Below, one piece after another: positions 1 to 6,444 of a DNA stretch of 22,538 bases. This DNA is from a virus. Below the pieces are notes generated by a model. The model had not been told where the DNA came from. It did no database searches and saw nothing but the letters and a program-made list of their open reading frames with translations. A program made the translations under genes and the position numbers. The stretch spans positions 1 through 22,538 of IMG/VR virus record IMGVR_UViG_3300047557_002201. The stretch is one strand, 5' to 3'. How positions within the stretch are numbered: the stretch's first letter is position 1; each line of letters opens with the position of its first letter.

Positions 1-1
1 C

Positions 2-937
2 AGCTATCTGCGCCGTCTGGCCCCGAACCGCGATCCCATCGAGCAGAAAGCCGAAATGATTGCTTCTGCCATGGCCAAAGTGGTAGCCAACGACCTCGAA
101 AAAATGGTCTGGTACTCCAACCTGCTTGGCCCCTCTATCGCTGAAGCAGACTACCTCAACAACGGTTCTGGTTCTACCACCAACCGCATTAAAGACGCTA
201 CCTTCAGCCTGTTCAACGGCGTTCTGGCTGCGTCTGATGCCGCTGGCAGCACCGTCCTGACCTTCGACGCCAACAACAGCGCCGACATTCAGGCCATCAT
301 GCACAACATCATCAAGAAGTTGCCTGCTGACTATCGCAAAGAGAAAGAAGAACTGCGCTTTTACGTTCCTTCCAACGTGGAAGAAAACCTGCGTAGCTAC
401 CTGAAACTGCGTGATACCGCCGTCGGTGACATCAGCCTGACAGAAGATAATCAGATCATGTTCCGTGGCATTCTGGTCGTCTCCTGCCCCCTGTTTGATG
501 TGAACCCCCTCGTCACCGAGCACATCACACTGACCGGCACAACCGCTGTTCCCCTGAAATACGACAACCTGCCCAGCAGCGCCAACGTATTTGTGAACGC
601 CTCCACCCTTGCTGCCACCCCTGCGGCTCCCTTCATCTCTGGTGTGGACTACACCCTGAACGCCACCAACGGCACTATCGCTCGCATTAGCGGCGGTGGT
701 ATCAGCGACGGCGCTACAGTGAAAGTGACCTATCAGGTACTGCCCAGCATCTACCTGACCAAGCGTTCCAACTTCCTCGTAGCCATCGGTGTTAATGACA
801 TGGATCTCAGCACCCAGTGGTTCGCTGATGAAGGCGTCTGGAAAATCGTGGGCCGTACCCGTGTTGACTTCAAATTCGTCAAACAGGGTTGGGTTGCTCG
901 CGCCATCAACGTCCAAGACGCAGTGGCGGCATCCTAA
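2..937 (+). CDS. major capsid protein, 5' truncated
   Basis: The reading frame is open from base 2 with no stop, so the true start lies upstream; 311 residues are visible. The stretch around residues 98-160 (a helix with KKLPADYR, then FYVPSNVEE, a helix ending YLKLRDTAVGD, then FRGILVVSCP) has the pattern of HK97-fold capsid subunits, where a 'P-domain' helix is followed by a short strand giving the local 'GipVv..P' signature. The C-terminus (FLVAIGVNDMD, then RTRVDFKFVKQGWVARAIN) is also typical. Residues about 173-248 look like an extra Ig-like or beta-sandwich module (DYTLNATNGTIARI followed by DGATVKVTYQV) inserted between the P-domain and the C-terminal strands; it may be surface-exposed. 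The position directly upstream of the neck genes agrees. It should form the icosahedral shell. The family assignment is from motif reading only. Confidence 0.82.
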   Translation, partial: SYLRRLAPNRDPIEQKAEMIASAMAKVVANDLEKMVWYSNLLGPSIAEADYLNNGSGSTTNRIKDATFSLFNGVLAASDAAGSTVLTFDANNSADIQAIMHNIIKKLPADYRKEKEELRFYVPSNVEENLRSYLKLRDTAVGDISLTEDNQIMFRGILVVSCPLFDVNPLVTEHITLTGTTAVPLKYDNLPSSANVFVNASTLAATPAAPFISGVDYTLNATNGTIARISGGGISDGATVKVTYQVLPSIYLTKRSNFLVAIGVNDMDLSTQWFADEGVWKIVGRTRVDFKFVKQGWVARAINVQDAVAAS

Positions 938-1206
938 TGTTTAACGTCAGCCTGATCGGCGGCCCTATCAGTGGGACTGCCTACCGTGAAGAATACCTTC
1001 CCGGCCGGGTTTACACCTACGGGGCAGAGGATGCCGAGTACGTTGAGTTCTTGGCGTCCAAAGGCCGGTTTGTGATCCAGCGGATCAACAAACAAGAGCC
1101 CGAGGCCCCGCAGGCTGACATTGAACCCGCGCCAGCCGCACCGGTCGCCGAAAAAGCACCGGAAGCACCAGCCGCCAAGGCACAACCGAAGGCAAAGAAG
1201 AAATAA
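937..1206 (+). CDS. small capsid-neck protein with P/A/K-rich tail
   Basis: This 89-residue protein starts at the ATG that overlaps the capsid stop (TAATG), which I prefer over an in-frame start at 889 because translational coupling is the rule in this operon. Residues 1-50 look like a small folded unit with a GRVYTYG turn and a helix (EYVEFLASKGRFVIQ). Residues 52-89 are a low-complexity proline, alanine, glutamate and lysine stretch ending in KAKKK. Small proteins of this layout commonly sit between the capsid gene and the first connector gene of siphoviruses and are usually unassigned; a role in head completion or as a capsid accessory protein is inferred from position only. The basic, disordered tail could contact DNA or capsid, which is speculation. 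Confidence 0.75.
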   Translation: MFNVSLIGGPISGTAYREEYLPGRVYTYGAEDAEYVEFLASKGRFVIQRINKQEPEAPQADIEPAPAAPVAEKAPEAPAAKAQPKAKKK

Positions 1207-1207
1207 C

Positions 1208-1885
1208 ATGGCGTATATCACCATCTCAGACCTGCGCGCCGAAGGCGTGTCTGCTGTGACCTATCCTGATCCAGTGGTTCAGGACGCGATTGATTTTGCT
1301 CAGGAGACGGTTGAAACCGTCACCCTGAAATATTTCGAGCCGCGCACAGACACACGCTACTTTGACGGGACAGGTCATGAGATTCTGAAGCTAGACATGC
1401 CGATAGTCACACTCACCAAAGTAGAATGGCAGCAGTTCGGAGCTTCAGACTGGATTGATAGAACCCTGACAGACTTCAAAGCCTACAACCGTGTGCCGCA
1501 GGATCACTACTATCCCAAGTTGGCGATCTTCCGCAGCAGCAGTTACGACATCGAGTCCCGGACGTTCGGTTATTTCCCCGAGGGAACGCTGAACGTCCGT
1601 GTCACGGGTCAATGGGGCTGGTTAGAGAAGAACGCCAGCGGGGCATTGGTGACACCGAAGCAGATCCAGAAAGCCTGCAAGATTCTTGCCGTGGTCTGGA
1701 TGGATCAGATCGGCGATGGCTCACTGTTGGCCGTCCTGCGTTCCTATGGATTGATTGAGGAAAAGACAGACCGGCATAGTTATAAACTGAACGCCGGATT
1801 GACACAGGGCGGCCTGACAGGCATCCCCATGGTTGATATGCTTCTGTCGAAATTCATCTCACTGAACCAGGTCACATTTGTATGA
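1208..1885 (+). CDS. head-tail connector protein (gp6/gp15-like)
   Basis: This 225-residue protein starts at ATG 1208, one base after the preceding stop; an upstream in-frame start at 1121 would overlap the previous gene by 86 nt and is rejected. The N-terminus (MAYITISDLRAEGV, then a helix DAIDFAQETVETVTLKYFEP) matches the general plan of connector proteins of the HK97 gp6 and SPP1 gp15 group: an opening 'it..dLra.G' followed by two helices that pack on the portal. A beta segment (LDMPIVTLTKVEW) and a helical C-terminus (QIQKACKILAVVWMDQIGDGS) follow. It is longer than the roughly 100-residue minimal family. It would form a ring under the portal to extend the exit channel. Its place after the capsid gene supports this; the exact family is inferred. 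Confidence 0.65.
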   Translation: MAYITISDLRAEGVSAVTYPDPVVQDAIDFAQETVETVTLKYFEPRTDTRYFDGTGHEILKLDMPIVTLTKVEWQQFGASDWIDRTLTDFKAYNRVPQDHYYPKLAIFRSSSYDIESRTFGYFPEGTLNVRVTGQWGWLEKNASGALVTPKQIQKACKILAVVWMDQIGDGSLLAVLRSYGLIEEKTDRHSYKLNAGLTQGGLTGIPMVDMLLSKFISLNQVTFV

Positions 1886-2610
1886 GTTATCAGGCGTTGG
1901 CCGCCAGCGGCGCGGCAGTTACAGTAAAGCCCACAGACCTGATCTCCAGCATTGCCGGAGAGCCGTTTGAGCTTTACGTCACCGATGTGAAACCGTTGCC
2001 AGTCGGCGGAGTAGTGCCTACCCTGATGGCCACCGAGCAGGCGGTCATTTCGCCTGTGACCTATTCCGGCGGCACAGTGACCCCCGGTACAAGCAACACC
2101 TTCAAATCTCAGGTTCACTTCTTCAAGACCCGCCGTCACGGTGAGGACAGGATACCCGATGGCCCTGAGACCCGGGGCTATCTGATCGTGCGCTCTGCCG
2201 ATGCGGGTATCACCTCAAAACTGCTTGAGATCAGTTTCGCCGATGTCCTGAGCGGCAAGGCGTTTCTGAATAATTATGCCTTCGCCCGTGTGAGTGTGGC
2301 CTATTCAGGCGGTGATCCTGACGCCGGTGATCCCGGTGTGGCCACGCCTACCAGTACAGCGATTCCCTATCTTGACATTGACCTGTCAGAACAGTACGAG
2401 GATGACGGCCCGACTCGCAACAAGGTCGGCGACGCCCTTATACTGGTGGATCGCTCGGCTGTGTCCAAAGCGCAATTAGAATCAGCGGAGTACTTCACAG
2501 TGACACCTCAGGGCGAAAGCGCTCAGAGATACGTCCTGTGGAATACTCGGGGCGTCCGTACACTGAAAACCTTTCAGTACGCAATCTATCTCCAGAGGCA
2601 AAAGCAATGA
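1882..2610 (+). CDS. probable head closure or neck protein
   Basis: This 242-residue protein overlaps the connector gene by ATGA. It is beta-rich, with residues 40-110 showing strands such as YLIVRSADAG and later VGDALILVDR followed by YFTVTPQGES. That last pattern, a 'kvGD.i..d...y.V..p' strand-turn-strand, resembles the small barrel of head closure proteins of the SPP1 gp16 group, although this protein is about twice as long as that family. A short Gly/Asp/Pro linker (residues about 138-155) separates two halves. Between the connector and the tail terminator, a head closure ring is the expected next product, so position and fold hints agree. I see no enzymatic motif. Confidence in the gene is high, in the function modest. 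Confidence 0.55.
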   Translation: MSYQALAASGAAVTVKPTDLISSIAGEPFELYVTDVKPLPVGGVVPTLMATEQAVISPVTYSGGTVTPGTSNTFKSQVHFFKTRRHGEDRIPDGPETRGYLIVRSADAGITSKLLEISFADVLSGKAFLNNYAFARVSVAYSGGDPDAGDPGVATPTSTAIPYLDIDLSEQYEDDGPTRNKVGDALILVDRSAVSKAQLESAEYFTVTPQGESAQRYVLWNTRGVRTLKTFQYAIYLQRQKQ

Positions 2611-3101
2611 GCTTGCAGGCATGGCCGGACGCCATTCAGAATTCCTGCACAAGCTTTAATGCGCGCCTGCGCACCATTGCCACCGCCATTAGCGGTACGC
2701 TCGGGGCAACTGTCCAGTTTTATCCGCACGGACAGCGGCCCGCAGTACCGGCTTACCCGTATTTGTCAGCGTGGTTTCTGAATACCGGAGACTGGGATTC
2801 AGCCCGCCGCAAACTTTTGACGCGAATCCAGTTAGATGTCTACACAACTGGAAGTCAGCTCGGCCAGGCTCAACGGATAGCGGGACTGGTGTTTAAGAAT
2901 TTCGGTTTTGACCCTGTGCTGTCCGTCATGGGCTGCAACGTGTCGCAAACCGATTATGAAGCAGCGAAGGCCATTCCTCCCCGGACGGCCCTCCCCTTGC
3001 ATGACATGCAGTTGGAGATTCAGAACGGTTGGGAATCCCAGCCTGACGAAGATCCGGCCGTTAGTCATCTTTTTACCAATCTGAATTTATATTTTGAATA
3101 G
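2607..3101 (+). CDS. probable tail terminator (tail completion) protein
   Basis: This 164-residue protein starts at ATG 2607, overlapping the previous stop as ATGA; an in-frame start at 2538 would intrude 73 nt into the upstream gene and is not needed. The layout, a helix (residues 5-25), a PAYPYLSAWF strand, then RKLLTRIQLDVYTT followed by a helix with AQRIAGLVF and a final strand (HDMQLEIQNGWE), resembles tail terminators of the lambda gpU and SPP1 gp17 type, in which an alpha-beta-alpha subunit caps the tail tube as a hexamer. It directly precedes the tail tube gene, the classic site for this protein. A role in stopping tube growth and joining tail to head is inferred from fold pattern and position. 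Confidence 0.6.
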   Translation: MSLQAWPDAIQNSCTSFNARLRTIATAISGTLGATVQFYPHGQRPAVPAYPYLSAWFLNTGDWDSARRKLLTRIQLDVYTTGSQLGQAQRIAGLVFKNFGFDPVLSVMGCNVSQTDYEAAKAIPPRTALPLHDMQLEIQNGWESQPDEDPAVSHLFTNLNLYFE

Positions 3102-3113
3102 GAGTTCAAACCC

Positions 3114-3941
3114 ATGTCTACTCTAAGACCTGACCTGTACGGCGGGCAGAAAATGCCCTCCAAAACATCGAATACCGAGCTGCGCGTTCAGAACCCTGAC
3201 GCTGGTCTGGCTTACGATTCCGCTGAATACCAGATCGTCGGTAACGTCGTTCCCGGCACTCTGGCTTTCCAGCCTACTACTGCACAGGTAGAAGTTAAGC
3301 ACGGCACAACGGCTGTGACCCATGAGCGCCACATGTCTGAGCGTTCCGCAGGTTTCACCGCTTCCGTGAACGAATCCAGCTCCATCCTGATGGCTCTGGC
3401 AAACATGTCCAGCATTGCCCCTGTGTTCACACAGGCCACCACTGGTTTCACACAGGCCACCATCAGCGCCGCCGCCACTGCCCTTCAGATGACTCTGAGC
3501 AGTGCTACCGGCCTGACCACCGATGATCTGGTTTATACCGTATTCAACGAAGGTCAGCTGACCGAGTTCACCGAAGAAAAATATGTTCGCAGCATCAGCG
3601 GCAACGTCGTTACCCTGCGTAACCCGTTCTCCAAAGCTCCTGCGGCAAACCAGATTCTGAAGCGCGCCACTGAGATCAGCCAGATCGAAGGCGGTTCTGA
3701 CTTCAAAGAGCGTCATTTCAACATCAAGACCAGTGCTGACGACCAGTCCGTACACGTCCTGAACTACCCCTCTGCCATCGTCACCGGTGCCACCAACAAA
3801 AAAGGCAGCAACGGCGAAGTCATGGGCATGGATCTGACGGTCGCAGCCAACGCCACCGAGTACACCGGCACCGGCGTTTCTGTTCCTAAGTTCTCTACTG
3901 AGCACTTCATTCCCCGGAACATTGCAAAGGCACTGAGCTAA
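3114..3941 (+). CDS. major tail tube protein with inserted beta domain
   Basis: This 275-residue protein has a Shine-Dalgarno AGGAG at 3100-3104 and ATG 3114, one of the few genes here not overlapping its neighbour, as fits high expression. Codon choice is strongly biased toward major codons (CTG, GGT, AAC, ACC), like the capsid gene. The tube-like part is residues 1-110 and 186-275, with many alternating Thr/Ser/Val strands (AGFTASVNESSSILMAL). Residues about 115-185 form a distinct module (LQMTLSSATGL, then YVRSISGNVVTLRNPF) that recurs in other proteins of this window. The product would polymerise as hexameric rings around the tape measure. No contractile sheath gene lies beside it, which supports siphovirus morphology. 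The call rests on position, size, composition and the downstream frameshifted chaperone. Confidence 0.75.
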   Translation: MSTLRPDLYGGQKMPSKTSNTELRVQNPDAGLAYDSAEYQIVGNVVPGTLAFQPTTAQVEVKHGTTAVTHERHMSERSAGFTASVNESSSILMALANMSSIAPVFTQATTGFTQATISAAATALQMTLSSATGLTTDDLVYTVFNEGQLTEFTEEKYVRSISGNVVTLRNPFSKAPAANQILKRATEISQIEGGSDFKERHFNIKTSADDQSVHVLNYPSAIVTGATNKKGSNGEVMGMDLTVAANATEYTGTGVSVPKFSTEHFIPRNIAKALS

Positions 3942-3944
3942 TTT

Positions 3945-4391
3945 ATGGGGCAGCGTTTTGAAACGCTGTTCCCTGATTTCGCCTCACTGATGCCTCAGGA
4001 CGGTAGTGTAGAAACCATACAGGACTACACTTACCGTCCTGACTGCAATCTGAGGATCGGAACAGCAGCGCCGATCACGCGCAAAGTACTGAGAATAGAG
4101 CGGTTCAATCAGAACGACCCGTTAGCAGTCCCGCCGCCATTGGGATTATGGAAGGGGCTTTTCCTTCGGATTCCCTGCACCAACGGCTACGGGTACAGAT
4201 TTATTTCCAGAGTGGCCGGAAATATAATAGAATTAGATAGCAGCCTGAACTCAGACCCGATTCCGGGGCATACCGGCGTTCGGATCGTGACCGGGTACGC
4301 ACAGCACTACATTGATATGAGGATATTTGACCTTTGGGAGAAGGGCAAATTAGAAATCAAAAACGGGAGATACTATAAACTAGATGTCTGA
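3945..4391 (+). CDS. hypothetical tail-module beta protein
   Basis: This 148-residue protein starts four bases after the tube stop and overlaps the chaperone gene by 8 nt. I do not recognise the family. Residues about 45-115 contain a strand-rich unit (KVLRIERF, then FISRVAGNIIELDSSLNSDPIPGHTGVRIV) that fits the same small beta module seen in the tube protein: a hydrophobic strand pair, a 'v.GN.ieLd..l' turn, and a final strand after a Pro/Gly loop. It ends in an Asp/Trp/Lys-rich helix and strand (IFDLWEKGKLEIKNGRYYKL). A minor tail or tube-associated protein is plausible from its place between tube and chaperone genes, but no function can be assigned. Confidence 0.7.
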   Translation: MGQRFETLFPDFASLMPQDGSVETIQDYTYRPDCNLRIGTAAPITRKVLRIERFNQNDPLAVPPPLGLWKGLFLRIPCTNGYGYRFISRVAGNIIELDSSLNSDPIPGHTGVRIVTGYAQHYIDMRIFDLWEKGKLEIKNGRYYKLDV

Positions 4392-5265
4392 ATTAAAAGA
4401 TGAAACGCTAACAAAAGCCTACAACGCGCTTGCCGCCTTGCAGAGCGAAATGTCACAGGGAGAACTGGACGCGCTTTTCAGTCGGTTGATGGCCAGCCCG
4501 GAGCGGATGCGGGAAGAACTCAAGGCCGAAGTGATTGAGGAGATCAGGAGTGATCTACAGATTGATGAAGATCCGTTCCCCTGTGATTTTTACACGGAGT
4601 CCGATCAGACCGTTGTGCTTGGCATGGGTAAGCATGAGCGTCAAATTAAGATTCGATACCTGAATATTGAGGACGCCACACGGTTATCTGCACACATCCC
4701 GGACGTGATCCGCTATGTGTACAACAAGGGGCCTTCACTGCTCAACAACCTGAGCTTTGAAACCCTGATCAATGACGTGCTTATGCATGGCCTGCGTGAC
4801 ACAAGCAACGGCAAGCCGACCAAGTTTATGATTAAACTGTACGAGGAGTTGGCCGCTTGTCTGTCTACGCCTGACAACTACGTGACGGCAGGATTTCTCC
4901 GCGCCTGTCAGCCTGCACAGATTATCAATGCCATCAAAAGGCTGGTGTCTGTGAACCAAAGTTTTTTTATCGATCTGTGGCACGAAGTGCCTGGGAGTAT
5001 CCGCACCTTAGTGGATACGAATTTTGGGAGGATTATGAGGACTATAAAGAATCTCGGGCAGAAGGTCTCGGCGTCAGTGGCGGCGCTGGATTCTGCTGGT
5101 GGGATCAGCAGTGGTGGTACGACGAATGGATCGATCTCATTGCCGAAGAATACGGATTCGGATTCAGGGAAATCCAAAGCCTCAACCTCGTCGAAGCCTT
5201 CCGCCTCAAAACGGCGATCAACCGGCGCAAAGACCGCACCGGCTACGTCGAATGGAGGGCGCTAG
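4384..5265 (+). CDS. tail assembly chaperone, short form (G-type)
   Basis: This 293-residue product is read without frameshifting. Residues 1-195 are mostly helical and acidic (AYNALAALQSEMSQGELDAL, then RMREELKAEVIEEIRSDLQ), with a beta strand block (QTVVLGMGKHERQIKIRYLN) and helices up to the slippery site. After residue 195 the zero frame continues with about 45 helical residues, then a Ser/Thr/Gly/Lys-rich tail (residues about 238-293) with no predicted fold. In lambda-like phages the short protein, analogous to gpG, coats the tape measure and is made in large excess over the fused form. Position between the tube and tape measure genes is the expected one. The role is inferred from gene order and the frameshift signal rather than sequence identity. 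Confidence 0.8.
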   Translation: MSELKDETLTKAYNALAALQSEMSQGELDALFSRLMASPERMREELKAEVIEEIRSDLQIDEDPFPCDFYTESDQTVVLGMGKHERQIKIRYLNIEDATRLSAHIPDVIRYVYNKGPSLLNNLSFETLINDVLMHGLRDTSNGKPTKFMIKLYEELAACLSTPDNYVTAGFLRACQPAQIINAIKRLVSVNQSFFIDLWHEVPGSIRTLVDTNFGRIMRTIKNLGQKVSASVAALDSAGGISSGGTTNGSISLPKNTDSDSGKSKASTSSKPSASKRRSTGAKTAPATSNGGR

Positions 5266-5393
5266 AGGATGCACAGAGCGGAGAAGATAAGCCAACCAAA
5301 GACCGCAAGAGCAAGCGTATCCTTAAACAGGCATACGCCAGCGCTGAGAACTTCTCCGCCTATATCCGGGGGCATTGTGGGTATGCGGACTGA
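4384..5393 (+). CDS. tail assembly chaperone, -1 frameshift fusion (GT-type)
   Basis: Ribosomes that slip -1 at 4962-4968 read residues 1-195 in the first frame, then continue from codon 4968-4970 to the stop at 5391-5393, giving 336 residues. The added 141 residues are a folded, aromatic-rich domain (EYPHLSGYEFWEDYEDY, then WWDQQWWYDEWIDLIAEEYGFGFREI) and a basic helix (AFRLKTAINRRKDRTGY). In lambda the T part recruits the tube protein to the tape measure-chaperone complex, and the ratio of short to fused product matters for assembly. The downstream frame has only an internal GTG (4977) with no ribosome binding site, so independent translation is unlikely. The stop overlaps the next start (TGATG at 5391-5395), which supports the frame being translated. 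Coordinates span both parts; the join duplicates base 4968. Confidence 0.85.
4962..4968 (+). other. programmed -1 ribosomal frameshift heptamer
   Basis: Seven consecutive T read T TTT TTT in the chaperone frame (codons AGT TTT TTT). This is the canonical X XXY YYZ arrangement in which both P- and A-site tRNAs can re-pair one base back. The following -1 frame is open to 5393 and encodes an aromatic-rich domain expected for the T part of a tail chaperone. Confidence 0.88.
4979..4991 (+). promoter_or_regulatory. possible frameshift-stimulating hairpin
   Basis: A perfect five-base-pair stem (GGCAC pairing with GTGCC) closes a GAA triloop, starting 10 nt after the slippery heptamer. Stimulatory stems or pseudoknots normally start 5-9 nt downstream, so the spacing is slightly long and the stem short. 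It may pair further as a pseudoknot; I could not establish that by eye. Confidence 0.4.
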
Positions 5394-6094
5394 TGCTTAA
5401 AATAGTCAACCGCATACCTGCAATCCCCCTGATACCTGAAACCCTGAAAGAGCCCATCCGTAACCCGTGGCAAACACAGGTTTACGCCATGCTCAGGCCG
5501 TGGCATCCGCTGTTCAAATTCAGCGTGGTGCATGAGGACGACGCCGGGCGGTTTGTGTTCAGGATTGAACTGCAAAGCGTTACCGCCAACGGGAAGAACA
5601 CCATTGACGAGTTCAAATCGGCCTTTATCCTTGGCTCCTTCCCGTGGGGCGTGTACACCGACAGCAATCAAAGGCTGGTAGATTTTGAGGACTATTTGTT
5701 TAGTGTGCTTCAGAGCTTCATCTTTGACGTGTTGGGCTTCAACCAGTCCAAGGCCATGAACGCCTTCCCTCTGCTGACAGACGGCGCTGTGAATTGGCCC
5801 ATGGTCACAGAGTACCTGAAGATGGCTACCAATGTTCTGTCCCCGTGGTTTGACCGGGCCACGTCTATCCAGAACGGCAGGCTACACTTTGTCCTGTCGC
5901 AGACCAAAACAGGCTGGTTCGTCAACCGCCAGAGCCCCGGTCACCCGTTCGACCCGGTGGATCTGGCTGGATTCCCCGTGGCTGAGATTGAGGCAGAGTG
6001 CGCCGAGACGGGAAGCAAGGCTGAGGCCATGCTGAAACAGTACATCAAAGACCGTGTAACCAACGCGCTGTATGCGATCAGGTTCAAAGTATGA
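5393..6094 (+). CDS. hypothetical tail-module protein
   Basis: This 233-residue protein begins at ATG 5393, which overlaps the frameshift product's stop as TGATG; a TTG start at 5375 is possible but lies inside the upstream gene and is less likely. I do not recognise it. The N-terminus is proline-rich (IPAIPLIPETLKEPIRNPW), followed by strand-rich sequence (FKFSVVHEDDAGRFVFRIELQ) and a hydrophobic helix (FSVLQSFIFDVLGF). Tryptophan and proline content is high, there is no signal peptide and no obvious transmembrane span. The C-terminus ends in an amphipathic helix (KAEAMLKQYIKDRVTNALYA). Genes of unknown role between the chaperone and tape measure genes are uncommon in lambda-type tails; a minor tail component is the neutral guess. 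Confidence 0.75.
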   Translation: MLKIVNRIPAIPLIPETLKEPIRNPWQTQVYAMLRPWHPLFKFSVVHEDDAGRFVFRIELQSVTANGKNTIDEFKSAFILGSFPWGVYTDSNQRLVDFEDYLFSVLQSFIFDVLGFNQSKAMNAFPLLTDGAVNWPMVTEYLKMATNVLSPWFDRATSIQNGRLHFVLSQTKTGWFVNRQSPGHPFDPVDLAGFPVAEIEAECAETGSKAEAMLKQYIKDRVTNALYAIRFKV

Positions 6095-6444
6095 GTTTCA
6101 AAAGCCCCAAGGACGATATTATTGGTGAATTAAAAGCCATGATGCGCGAGGCCAATACAGGCCGGGCCTATATCACCATCTCGAACGACACGTTTTATAC
6201 CGGATTCGTGGAATTTGGTACGTCCAGAATGGAACCCCGCGCCATGGTGCGCCGCGCCACGCCTGCTATCGAAAAATGGATGGATGCGGAACTCAAAAAG
6301 ATAGAATTTCCGACCATCGGCGAGATTGAAAAGCTACTCGACAACCTGAAAGACGTGGCTTTGAACGAGATCAAGATCAGAACTCCTGTCAAAACAGGAC
6401 TTTTACGCCGTTCATGGGAAGCAGAAGGGCCTTTCTATGGCTAA
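6091..6444 (+). CDS. HK97 gp10-like tail protein, motifs in reversed order
   Basis: This 117-residue protein overlaps its upstream neighbour as ATGA. It carries both hallmarks of the HK97 gp10 family: a 'yvEFGT' strand with a following Pro-rich segment (residues 36-57, FYTGFVEFGTSRMEPRAMVR) and 'tPVkTGlLrrS' (residues 98-108). In the usual family the PVxTGxLR motif comes first and the VEFGT motif after it. Here the order is inverted, joined by a helix (residues 57-95), which looks like a circular permutation of the fold. Family members act as head-tail joining or tail-completion components and usually lie before the tube gene. Here the gene is after the chaperone pair, so its role may have diverged. 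Confidence 0.6.
   Translation: MSFKSPKDDIIGELKAMMREANTGRAYITISNDTFYTGFVEFGTSRMEPRAMVRRATPAIEKWMDAELKKIEFPTIGEIEKLLDNLKDVALNEIKIRTPVKTGLLRRSWEAEGPFYG

Noticed and set aside
3123-3905. A 260-codon open frame on the - strand opposite the tail tube gene
   Set aside because: It mirrors the highly biased codons of the tube gene, is Gly/Val/Asp-rich with no domain, and no start signal supports it.
4977-5393. Independent GTG-started gene for the T-type domain
   Set aside because: No ribosome binding site precedes GTG 4977, while the slippery heptamer just upstream explains expression as a fusion.
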